Part shown: positions 52,749 through 59,841 of the stretch, piece by piece
Layout: each line of letters opens with the position of its first letter
Position numbering within the stretch: the stretch's first letter is position 1
Assembly: GCF_002102255.1 (NCBI RefSeq)
Contig: NZ_LQPH01000183.1
Location: 45,478 to 109,477, forward strand
DNA length: 64,000 bases
From: Mycobacterium nebraskense
GTDB taxonomy: Bacteria; Actinomycetota; Actinomycetes; Mycobacteriales; Mycobacteriaceae
Direction of reading: 5' to 3'
Notes under the pieces: generated by a model
The model's input: the letters and a program-made list of their open reading frames with translations, nothing else
What the model was told of the DNA's origin: nothing
Database searches by the model: none
Made by a program: the position numbers and the translations under genes

Positions 52749-52765
52749 CCTTCCGTAGCGGAAGG
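52749..52765 (-). promoter_or_regulatory. Hairpin that holds the metH ribosome site
   Basis: On the minus strand CCTTCCG-CTA-CGGAAGG forms a perfect 7-bp hairpin whose 3' arm is GGAAGG, the only ribosome site before metH. If formed in the mRNA it would hide that site. No B12 riboswitch pattern is seen around it. Confidence 0.5.
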
Positions 52766-52869
52766 CGTCCTTAAATCTGCCGAGCGTGGCGGATACCGGC
52801 ATGGACCCGGAACCGTTGCAACGCCTCTCGACCAGAAAAGTCTACGTCGTCACCCGACGTCTGGACGCC

Positions 52870-53134
52870 CAGCTCGACCGGACCCGCTTGGCGATCGCGG
52901 TGTCCTTGAGCGACAGCTCGCGGATCCTGTCGGCAATGTCGTAGTTACCAAGGTTGACCAGATTGCGGCCGAACCCATTTCGTCTCGACCGCGTCGACGC
53001 CGGTTGTTGAAGTCGTCGCGACTCAGGTCGGCCGCTTGCAGCAGTGTGCCCATCGCAACATCGCCGACCACCACACGCTGCGCCAAAGCGTCCAGGATGT
53101 CCGTGTCGTAGCGGTGTTCGTTAGCGGCGGTCAC
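52870..53134 (-). pseudogene. Remnant of a native mycobacterial-type metH
   Basis: From GTG 53132-53134 the first 44 codons read as the start of the M. tuberculosis-type MetH (EHRYDTDILDALAQRVVVGD, VAMGTLLQAADLSRDDFNN). The match then continues only in another frame (VDAVETNGFGRNLVNLGNYD and ADRIRELSLKDTAIAKRV). About 30 codons are missing between the two blocks and the frame shifts. The likeness fades after about 52870, and nothing of the other 1100 residues remains. The intact frame of 94 codons is therefore a dead stub. Its TATCCT promoter is still present. Confidence 0.85.
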
Positions 53135-53140
53135 GCCACA

Positions 53141-53146
53141 AGGATA
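53141..53146 (-). promoter_or_regulatory. Leaderless -10 box (TATCCT) of the broken metH
   Basis: TATCCT on the minus strand ends six bases before the GTG of the remnant. It is the obvious promoter upstream of the intact metH too, which lies 387 bases further along with no other clear promoter between. Confidence 0.5.
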
Positions 53147-53252
53147 GTCGTCCTATGAAATGCGCCCAGAGGTTGACAGCTCCCTGACAGGCTCCCCGAT
53201 GGCAAGGCCGGACTTCGGCGCACGGTCCGCCTCGGCGCCGGGCGCGAGGCCG

Positions 53253-53258
53253 TACGCT
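53253..53258 (+). promoter_or_regulatory. Leaderless -10 box (TACGCT) for the PAC2 gene
   Basis: TACGCT ends six bases before GTG 53265, giving a leaderless transcript; it also decides this start over longer open frames. Confidence 0.55.
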
Positions 53259-53264
53259 GATTCT

Positions 53265-54143
53265 GTGACCCCGCCCGAGGGCAGCGCCGCACTGCCCGAA
53301 CTGCACAACACCGTCGTCGTGGCGGCGTTCGAGGGCTGGAACGACGCCGGCGACGCGGCCAGCGACGCGCTCGAGCACCTCGAGGCCATCTGGGAAGCCG
53401 ACCCGATCTTGGAGATCGACGACGAGGCGTATTACGACTACCAGGTGAATCGCCCGGTCATCCGGCAGGTCGACGGGGTCACCCGGGAGCTGGTGTGGCC
53501 GGCGATGCGGATCTCGCACTGTCGGCCGCCGGGCAGCGACCGCGACGTCGTCTTGATGCACGGCGTGGAACCCAACATGCGCTGGCGCACCTTCTGTGCC
53601 GAGCTGGTCGCCATCGCCGACAAGCTCAACGTGGACACCGTGGTCATCCTGGGAGCCCTGCTGGCCGACACGCCGCACACCCGGCCCGTCCCGGTCTCGG
53701 GTGCGGCCTACTCCCCCGAGTCGGCGAAACGCTTCGGGCTCGAGGAGAGCCGCTACGAGGGCCCGACCGGCATCGCCGGCGTTTTTCAGGACGCCTGCGT
53801 GGCCGCCGGGATCCCGGCGGTGACCTTCTGGGCGGCGGTGCCGCACTACGTGTCGCAGCCGCCCAACCCGAAGGCGACCGTGGCGCTGCTGCGCCGCGTC
53901 GAGGACGTGCTGGACATCGAGGTTCCGCTGGCCGACCTGCCGACGGAAGCCGAGGAGTGGGAGCAGGCGATCACCGAGATGGCCGCCGAGGACGAGGACC
54001 TGGCCGAGTACGTGCTGTCGCTGGAACAGCGCGGCGACGCCGAAGTCGACATGAACGAGGCCCTGGGCAAGATCGACGGCGACGCGCTGGCCGCCGAGTT
54101 CGAGCGGTATTTGCGCCGCCGCCGCCCCGGATTCGGCCGCTAA
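53265..54143 (+). CDS. PAC2 family protein (Rv2125-like)
   Basis: A 292-residue protein of the PAC2 (proteasome assembly chaperone 2-like) family. Core segments: ELHNTVVVAAFEGWNDAGDA, DDEAYYDYQVNRPVIRQ, ADTPHTRPVPVSGAAYS and GIPAVTFWAAVPHYVSQPPN. In actinobacteria it occurs widely with no proven role; a link to the 20S proteasome encoded 30 kb away is only inference. GTG 53265 gives exactly the M. tuberculosis length. Its stop overlaps that of the SDR gene on the other strand. Confidence 0.92.
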   Translation: MTPPEGSAALPELHNTVVVAAFEGWNDAGDAASDALEHLEAIWEADPILEIDDEAYYDYQVNRPVIRQVDGVTRELVWPAMRISHCRPPGSDRDVVLMHGVEPNMRWRTFCAELVAIADKLNVDTVVILGALLADTPHTRPVPVSGAAYSPESAKRFGLEESRYEGPTGIAGVFQDACVAAGIPAVTFWAAVPHYVSQPPNPKATVALLRRVEDVLDIEVPLADLPTEAEEWEQAITEMAAEDEDLAEYVLSLEQRGDAEVDMNEALGKIDGDALAAEFERYLRRRRPGFGR

Positions 54144-55021
54144 AGCTTCTTGCCCAAGCCCTGGTTGTAGGCGCTGGTGGACCGCCCGAGCGCGGCGACC
54201 TCGGCGTCCAGCTGGGGCAACAGCTCCGCGGTGGGTTTGTGCAGGGCCACTTCCCCGACGGGGCTGGACAGCACCGGCTTGAGCCAGCGGAACAGGGCGA
54301 CCCAGCGCGGACAGTAAACGCGGTTCCGGCGGCCCTCGATGCCCTTGACGAAAGCGTCCGCGCACTTGTCGACGGTGGTGGTCCTGTTCAACGGCCAGGG
54401 GAAGCTGGCGAGCAGCTTGCCGAAGGCGGGCAGGTCGGCCGCGGTGTCGCGGACCAGGGCGGTGTCGATCCACGACATGTGCGACGAACCGACGCTGACG
54501 CCGTGGTGGGCCACCTCCAGCCGCAGCGCGTTGGCGAGGATCTCGACACCGGCCTTCGACGCGTTGTAAGGGGCCAGGCCCGGACAAGCGGCGTACGCGG
54601 CCAGCGACGAGACGATCAGCAGGTAGCCGCGGCTCTCGATCACCGCCGGTAGCGTGGCGCGCACGGTGTTGAAGACTCCGAGCACGTTGACGTCCAAGAC
54701 GCGCTTGAACGCCTCGGGGTCGACCTGCAGCACCGACCCGTAGCTGGCGATGCCGGCGTTGGCCACGACGACGTCGATGCCGCCGAAGCGTTCGACGGCC
54801 TGGGCGGCGACAGCCTCCATGGCCGGCAGGTCGCGCACGTCGGCGACGGCGGTCAGCACGCGGTCCTCGCCGAGTTCGGCGGCCAGCGCGCTCAGCTCGG
54901 TTTCGTTGAGATCGGTCAGCACCAGCTTGGCGCCCTTGTGGCGCAGCCGCCGAGCGACCTCGGCCCCGATTCCCCGGGCACCGCCGGTGATGAAAACAAC
55001 TTTGTCCTGCAGCGACGTCAT
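54140..55021 (-). CDS. Short-chain dehydrogenase/reductase (Rv2129c-like)
   Basis: A 293-residue classical SDR: TGGARGIG (cofactor loop, residues about 11-18), DVVVANAGIASYG, Ser in LLIVSSLAAYAA and YxxxK in YNASKAGVEIL. Asp in VLTDLNETEL suggests NAD preference. The substrate is unknown. ATG 55019-55021 gives the family length; TACGTT lies seven bases upstream (minus strand 55034-55029). It follows mshC by 19 bases and probably shares its transcript. Confidence 0.92.
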   Translation of the reverse strand: MTSLQDKVVFITGGARGIGAEVARRLRHKGAKLVLTDLNETELSALAAELGEDRVLTAVADVRDLPAMEAVAAQAVERFGGIDVVVANAGIASYGSVLQVDPEAFKRVLDVNVLGVFNTVRATLPAVIESRGYLLIVSSLAAYAACPGLAPYNASKAGVEILANALRLEVAHHGVSVGSSHMSWIDTALVRDTAADLPAFGKLLASFPWPLNRTTTVDKCADAFVKGIEGRRNRVYCPRWVALFRWLKPVLSSPVGEVALHKPTAELLPQLDAEVAALGRSTSAYNQGLGKKL

Positions 55022-55028
55022 GGCCGCC

Positions 55029-55034
55029 AACGTA
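55029..55034 (-). promoter_or_regulatory. Putative leaderless -10 box (TACGTT) for the SDR gene
   Basis: TACGTT ends seven bases before ATG 55021 on the minus strand. It lies in the 19-base gap after the mshC stop, so the SDR may have its own transcript start besides read-through from mshC. Confidence 0.4.
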
Positions 55035-55040
55035 CCGCCT

Positions 55041-56276
55041 TCACAGTTCCACGCCGAGCAGCGCATCGATCGCGGTCGCCACCAGCCTCGGCGCCTCGGT
55101 GTCGTGACCGCCGTATTCGAGCGCATCTGTGGCCCAGCCATCAAGTGCGGCAAGGGCTTTCGGAGTATTCAGGTCGTCGGCCAGGTACTGGCGTACCCGC
55201 GTGATCACATCGGCGGCGTCCGGTCCGGCCGCCAGCCCGGTCGCGGTGCGCCAGCGCCGCAGCCGGGCGTTGGCCTCGTCGAGCACCTCCCGGCTCCAGA
55301 ACCGGTCTGCCCGGTAGTGCCCGGACAGCAGGCCCAGCCGGATGGCCTGCGGCTCAATGCCTTGCGCTCGCAAGGTCGACACCAGCACCAGGTTGCCGCG
55401 GCTCTTGGACATCTTGTGCCCGTCCCAGCCGATCATTCCGGCGTGCACGTAGTGGCGGGCGAATCGTCGCTCACCCCTGACGCATTCGGCGTGGGCGGCA
55501 GTGAATTCGTGATGCGGGAAGATCAGGTCGCTGCCACCGCCCTGGATGTCCAGGCCGCTGCCGATGCGGCTGAGCGCGATTGCCGCGCACTCGACATGCC
55601 AGCCGGGCCGCCCGTCGCCGAACGGTGACGGCCAACTCGGCTCCCCCGGCCGCGCGGCCCGCCACAGCAGCGCGTCCAGCTCGTCGGTCTTGCCGGGCCG
55701 CTGCGGGTCGCCGCCGCGCTCCCCGAACAGCCGCAGCATGGTTTCGCGGTCATAGCCGGACTCGTAGCCGAACTGCGGCGTGGCGTCCGCGCGGTAGTAG
55801 ACGTCCGGGTACTCGCCGTCGACCACGTACGCCGCGCCCGACGCCAACATCTTCTCGACGAGCTCGACCACCTCGGGGATCGCCTGGGTGGCGGCAACGT
55901 AATCGCGCGGCGGCAGGACCCGCAGCGCCGCCATGTCCTCGCGGAAGCGCGCCACCTCACGGTCGCCGAGCTCGCGCCAGTCGACACCGTCGCGGTCGGC
56001 GCGCTCGAACAGCGGATCGTCGACGTCGGTGACGTTCTGCACGTAGTGCACGGCGTGGCCCAGGTCCAGCCACTGCCGGTAGACCAGGTCGAAGGTCAGG
56101 TAGGTGGCCGCGTGACCGAGATGGGTGGAGTCATACGGCGTGATGCCGCAGACGTACATGGTGGCGGTCAATCCGGCGGCCACCGGGCGCACCTGCCGGT
56201 CGGAGGTGTCATACAGCCGGAGCTCCGGGCCACGTCCCGGCAACACCGGAACCGGTGGAAACACCCACGACTGCAT
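55041..56276 (-). CDS. mshC: L-cysteine:1D-myo-inositol 2-amino-2-deoxy-alpha-D-glucopyranoside ligase
   Basis: MshC joins cysteine to GlcN-inositol with ATP in mycothiol synthesis. The 411 residues resemble a cysteinyl-tRNA synthetase core: zinc-site Cys in MYVCGITPYDST, HIGH-like THLGHA, Cys/His in GRPGWHVECAAIAL, and the KMSKSRGN loop. The shorter C terminus without an anticodon-binding domain distinguishes it from CysS. ATG 56274-56276. Neighbours cysQ and the SDR gene as in M. tuberculosis. Confidence 0.96.
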   Translation of the reverse strand: MQSWVFPPVPVLPGRGPELRLYDTSDRQVRPVAAGLTATMYVCGITPYDSTHLGHAATYLTFDLVYRQWLDLGHAVHYVQNVTDVDDPLFERADRDGVDWRELGDREVARFREDMAALRVLPPRDYVAATQAIPEVVELVEKMLASGAAYVVDGEYPDVYYRADATPQFGYESGYDRETMLRLFGERGGDPQRPGKTDELDALLWRAARPGEPSWPSPFGDGRPGWHVECAAIALSRIGSGLDIQGGGSDLIFPHHEFTAAHAECVRGERRFARHYVHAGMIGWDGHKMSKSRGNLVLVSTLRAQGIEPQAIRLGLLSGHYRADRFWSREVLDEANARLRRWRTATGLAAGPDAADVITRVRQYLADDLNTPKALAALDGWATDALEYGGHDTEAPRLVATAIDALLGVEL

Positions 56277-56300
56277 GGCATCGACTCTAAACGCGCTGAC

Positions 56301-57089
56301 TCAGCGCCACGCGTCGCGGATGGCAGCGAGCAGGATCGGCGCCACCTCGGCGCGGCACATCACGAAGTCCGGCAGGTACGGATCGAACTGGTTGTAGCGC
56401 ATGGGCGAGCCGTCCAGCCGTGACGCGTGCATGCCGGCGGCCATCACCACGCCGGCCGGCGCGGCCGAGTCCCACTCCCACTGGCCACCCGCGTGCAGGT
56501 AAGCGTCGACGTGCCCGTCGATGATGGCCATCGCTTTGGCGCCCGCCGACCCGATCGCCACCGGTTGGATCACCAGCGACTGGCGCATGCGGTGCAACAC
56601 GAAGGGCGGCCGGGTGGCGCTGACGGCGATCCGAAACGTATGGGGAATGCCGACGCGGGCGGCGTCGGCGGTCACGGTGTCGGTGCGGTACACCGTGTTC
56701 CCGCGGGCCGGCAACGACACCGCGGCGTCGGTGATTTCCCGCTGGCCGTTGGTGGGGCGCTGCCACAGCGCGATGTGCACCGCCCAGTCGTCGCGGCCCG
56801 GTGTGGAGAACTCGCGGGTGCCGTCCAGCGGGTCGATGATCCACACCCGGTCGTGCTTGAGCCGGACCAGGTCGTCGTAGGCCTCCTCGCTGAGCACCGC
56901 GTCGTCGGGGCGCTCGACGCGCAGCCGCCGCAGTATCAATTCGTTGGCCAGGCTGTCACCGGCGTCGCCCAGCGCCCACGGGTGACCGAAGCCGATCTCG
57001 TCGCGCACCGTCAGCAGCAGCTCCCCCGCGTCCGCGGCGAGTTCGGCGGCCAGTGCGGCGTCGGTCAGCTCATCCGGGCCCTGGCTCAC
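56301..57089 (-). CDS. cysQ: 3'-phosphoadenosine 5'-phosphate phosphatase / inositol-phosphatase family CysQ
   Basis: A 262-residue Mg-dependent phosphatase. Metal ligands are in VLSEEAYDD (Glu), IIDPLDGTREF (Asp-Pro-x-Asp-Gly-Thr) and the late WEWDSAAPAGV (Asp). The M. tuberculosis enzyme removes the 3' phosphate from PAP/PAPS, controlling sulfate assimilation. GTG 57087-57089; GATACT six bases upstream may be its -10. Next to mshC, so cysteine and thiol supply are encoded together. Confidence 0.94.
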   Translation of the reverse strand: MSQGPDELTDAALAAELAADAGELLLTVRDEIGFGHPWALGDAGDSLANELILRRLRVERPDDAVLSEEAYDDLVRLKHDRVWIIDPLDGTREFSTPGRDDWAVHIALWQRPTNGQREITDAAVSLPARGNTVYRTDTVTADAARVGIPHTFRIAVSATRPPFVLHRMRQSLVIQPVAIGSAGAKAMAIIDGHVDAYLHAGGQWEWDSAAPAGVVMAAGMHASRLDGSPMRYNQFDPYLPDFVMCRAEVAPILLAAIRDAWR

Positions 57090-57134
57090 CGGTTCAGTAT
57101 CTCCGACGCCCGTGCGTGGCTCAGAAGGCCGGCC

Positions 57135-57950
57135 CTAGAAGGCCGGCCACGGAATGGGACGGTGCCGGTTGGGTCCCGGCATCACCGGATCGTTCAGCAG
57201 CGCGTGCGCGCGCCTGCGCAGCGCCGCGATCTCCGCCTGCGTGATGTGCTCGGCCAATTCATCGCCCAGCGAGCCGGCCAGGGCCTCGGTGAGCCCGGCC
57301 ACCGCCTCCAGCATTTTCTCGTCGACCGGCTTGTTGGCCCAGCCCCATAGCACCGTGCGCAGCTTGTTCTCGACATGCAGGCACACGCCGTGGTCGACGC
57401 CGTAGATGTGGCCCTCGATGTCGCGCAGAACGTGGCCACCTTTGCGGTCGGCGTTGTTGATCAGCACGTCGAAGACCGCCATCCGCCGCAGCCGGATGTC
57501 GTCGGCGTGCATCAAGACGACCTCGTCGCCGGCGTAGTCGTAGGCCCGCAACACGGGCAGGTAACCGGGCTGCGGTTGGTTGGCGGGAAACAGGTCGACC
57601 AGGTCGGGGCCGGGCCTCGGGTCGGAGTCGGCCGCGTCGCCCGGTTGCTCGACCCAAAGCTGCAGCATGCCCGAACCGGCCGGCCCGTGACGAATCATCG
57701 TGTAGGGCACGATGTTCCAGCCCAACTGCGTCGACACCAGGTACGCCGCGAGTTCGCGGCCGGCCAGCGTTCCGTCGGGGAAATCCCACAACGGGGCCTC
57801 ACCGGAGACCGGCTTGTAGACGCAGTGCACCGTCGATTCGCCGAGCGTGGACTCACACAGGAAGGTGGCGTTGCTGGCTGAGCGGATGCGTCCGATGACC
57901 GTCAGCTCGCCGTTGCGCAACACCTCACGGTCGTCAGGCCTCAAGTTCAT
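57135..57950 (-). CDS. SCO1664-family protein (phosphatidylinositol-kinase-like fold)
   Basis: A 271-residue protein conserved in actinobacteria: VIGRIRSASNATFLCES, VHCVYKPVSGEAPLWDFPDG (Lys of a kinase-like site), DVLINNADRKGGHVL and IYGVDHGVCLHVENKLRTVL (Asp). The spacing of Lys, Asn-Asn-Ala-Asp and Asp-His resembles PI3/4-kinase-like enzymes, but no activity is proven. It overlaps the DUF3090 gene by 17 bases, a pairing kept in M. tuberculosis (Rv2133c-Rv2134c). Confidence 0.88.
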   Translation of the reverse strand: MNLRPDDREVLRNGELTVIGRIRSASNATFLCESTLGESTVHCVYKPVSGEAPLWDFPDGTLAGRELAAYLVSTQLGWNIVPYTMIRHGPAGSGMLQLWVEQPGDAADSDPRPGPDLVDLFPANQPQPGYLPVLRAYDYAGDEVVLMHADDIRLRRMAVFDVLINNADRKGGHVLRDIEGHIYGVDHGVCLHVENKLRTVLWGWANKPVDEKMLEAVAGLTEALAGSLGDELAEHITQAEIAALRRRAHALLNDPVMPGPNRHRPIPWPAF

Positions 57951-58521
57951 CGTCAGGCCCGAGCAGCGCGCTGCGCCTGTAGCCGTTGGCGCGCGCGCAG
58001 ATATGGCCTTCCGGATCCAACGGTTCGTCGCACAGCGGGCAGGGCGGCCGTCCCGCCGAGATGACGCGGTTGGAGCGCGTGGCGAACTGCCGCGCCGACT
58101 CCGGCGTCAAGAACACCCGCACCGCGTCGGGACCTTCTTCGGTGTCGTCGAGCACCACTGACGCGTCGAACTCGGCGTCGGTGACGGCCAGCAACTCGAC
58201 CACCACGGTCTGGGCCTCCGAATCCCAGCCCAGGCCCATGGTTCCGACCCGGAACTCGGCATCGACGGGCGTGATCAGCGGGTTCAAATCCTCGACCTCG
58301 GCGGGCTCCGGAGGGACCGGCGTTCCGAACCTGCGATTCACCTCGAGCAGCAGCGCACCGATGCGTTCGGCCAGCACCGCCACTTGCTGCTTCTCCAGCA
58401 CCACCGACACCACCCGGGAATCATGCACCGCCTGGATGTAGAAGGTGCGGTTTCCTGGCTGGCCGACGGTCCCGGCCACGAAGCGGTCGGGTGTGCGGAA
58501 GACGTGAATTGCGCGGGCCAT
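57934..58521 (-). CDS. DUF3090 family protein (Rv2134c-like)
   Basis: A 195-residue cytosolic protein. N-terminal beta domain (ARAIHVFRTPDRFVAGTVGQ; RTFYIQAVHDSRVVSVVLEK), and at the C terminus a zinc-knuckle-like CPLCDEPLDPEGHIC. Function unknown. GGAGGT precedes the ATG (58519-58521) closely. It belongs to a conserved actinobacterial cluster with the histidine phosphatase and SCO1664-family genes. Confidence 0.9.
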   Translation of the reverse strand: MARAIHVFRTPDRFVAGTVGQPGNRTFYIQAVHDSRVVSVVLEKQQVAVLAERIGALLLEVNRRFGTPVPPEPAEVEDLNPLITPVDAEFRVGTMGLGWDSEAQTVVVELLAVTDAEFDASVVLDDTEEGPDAVRVFLTPESARQFATRSNRVISAGRPPCPLCDEPLDPEGHICARANGYRRSALLGPDDELEA

Positions 58522-58584
58522 GGCACCTCCAAAATACCGGCTGTTGCCTTCGCCGTGCGATTCGATTGCCCAGCCACAGCTGAA

Positions 58585-59337
58585 TTAGTCAGTCGAGCCG
58601 CCGACCACCGCGTCGCCGGACGGCACGACCGCGGTCGCCTGTTCCGTTGGCGCCGCCTGGGACTCACCGTCCGCCTTCGCCTTCGCCTCATCCTGGGGCG
58701 GCGGTCCGGCCCGCAGTGCTGCGGCCAACTTCGCACCGGTGTGGTTGACGTGCAACACAAACGGGCGCAGTTCGGTGTACCGGATCACACTTACCGACGC
58801 GGGGTCGGCGGTGACCCGCTGGAACGCATCCAGGTGCATGCCGTACGCGTCGGCGACGACCGCCTTGATGACATCACCGTGGGTACAGGCCACCCACAGG
58901 GCGTCGCCGCCATGCTCTGCTGCCAGCCGACGATCGTGTTCCCGGACGGCGGCCACGGCGCGCGACTGCACTTGCGCCAGCCCCTCGCCGCCGGGAAACA
59001 CCGCCGCGCTCGGGTGGGCCTGCACGACCCTCCACAGTGGCTCGCCGGCCAGCTCGGCGATCTTGCGGCCCGTCCAGTCCCCGTAGTCCACTTCGGCGAG
59101 CCGGTCGTCGATGAGCGGCTCGAGGCACAGCGCCGCGGCGAGCGGCTCGACAGTGCGCCGGCAGCGCAGCAGCGGCGAACTGATCAGCCCGCGGATGGGC
59201 AGGTCGGCGATCCGGTCGATCAGCCCGGCTGCCTGGTCGCGGCCCTTGTCGTCTAGGTCGACCCCCTCGGAGCGCCCGGCCAGGACCCCGGCGGTGTTCG
59301 AGGTGGAGCGACCGTGGCGCAACAGGATGACCGTCAT
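58585..59337 (-). CDS. Histidine phosphatase family protein (phosphoglycerate mutase-like, Rv2135c type)
   Basis: A 250-residue enzyme: MTVILLRHGRSTSNTAGVLA carries the RHG nucleophile motif, LISSPLLRCRRTVEPL the second Arg, and VACTHGDVIKAVVAD the second His. The acid is Glu in RLAEVDYGDWTG. After residue 220 comes a low-complexity tail (DEAKAKADGESQAAPTEQ). Rv2135c is reported as an acid phosphatase. The next gene upstream in M. tuberculosis is uppP, which is not here. Confidence 0.9.
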   Translation of the reverse strand: MTVILLRHGRSTSNTAGVLAGRSEGVDLDDKGRDQAAGLIDRIADLPIRGLISSPLLRCRRTVEPLAAALCLEPLIDDRLAEVDYGDWTGRKIAELAGEPLWRVVQAHPSAAVFPGGEGLAQVQSRAVAAVREHDRRLAAEHGGDALWVACTHGDVIKAVVADAYGMHLDAFQRVTADPASVSVIRYTELRPFVLHVNHTGAKLAAALRAGPPPQDEAKAKADGESQAAPTEQATAVVPSGDAVVGGSTD

Positions 59338-59428
59338 GCCGCGGTGTCCAACGGAGGCGTCCGCGAGGTTGGGGCAACCACGACCACGACCGTACCCGGT
59401 GCGAGTGCGCTCGCGATTGGGCTACTGA

Positions 59429-59731
59429 CTAGTGCGATACCGGCACCGCGTGCGCCACCGAGTCACGCACGGCGGCGATCAGGCTGCGCTCGTCGGTGAG
59501 GTCGATATCGACCAGACTGCGGACCGCCGTGGCGACCACTTCTTCGGCCTGGGGAACTGGCCCGGCAAGACGCGGCCGGTAAATCTCGACGACGAGCGAG
59601 CGGTGCTCAATGTGGAACGAAAAACTGCGCCCATCACCAACTTGTCCATAGCCGCTGCCGAAAATTCCTGTCGACACGTCTTCGACAGCAAACTCTTTTT
59701 CCGCGACATGCCGGTCAACGGTGACGGCCAT
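59429..59731 (-). CDS. Conserved hypothetical protein (Rv2137c-like)
   Basis: A 100-residue soluble protein with no clear domain: VTVDRHVAEKEFAVEDVSTG and SFSFHIEHRSLVVEIYRPRL. It is recognised only by its place between the histidine phosphatase region and lppL. Start ATG 59729-59731; shorter than I recall for Rv2137c (about 137), so the N terminus may be trimmed or the reference over-called. Confidence 0.7.
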   Translation of the reverse strand: MAVTVDRHVAEKEFAVEDVSTGIFGSGYGQVGDGRSFSFHIEHRSLVVEIYRPRLAGPVPQAEEVVATAVRSLVDIDLTDERSLIAAVRDSVAHAVPVSH

Positions 59732-59841
59732 GAGCCGACGATACCTCGCCCGCGGGACTTGATGTGGGCGACATGGCCATATTGGATGCGAAGGCGTTCC
59801 TTAGTATTCGCAGACCACAGTTCCTATGCGAGGGAAAATAA

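Noticed and set aside
50969..52774. Long plus-strand open frame opposite metH
   Set aside because: Antisense shadow of a clear MetH; no family features.
52748..52870. Cobalamin or SAM riboswitch before metH
   Set aside because: I looked for a B12-box-like or SAM-type core and saw none; only the small hairpin at the ribosome site. A covariance search would settle it.
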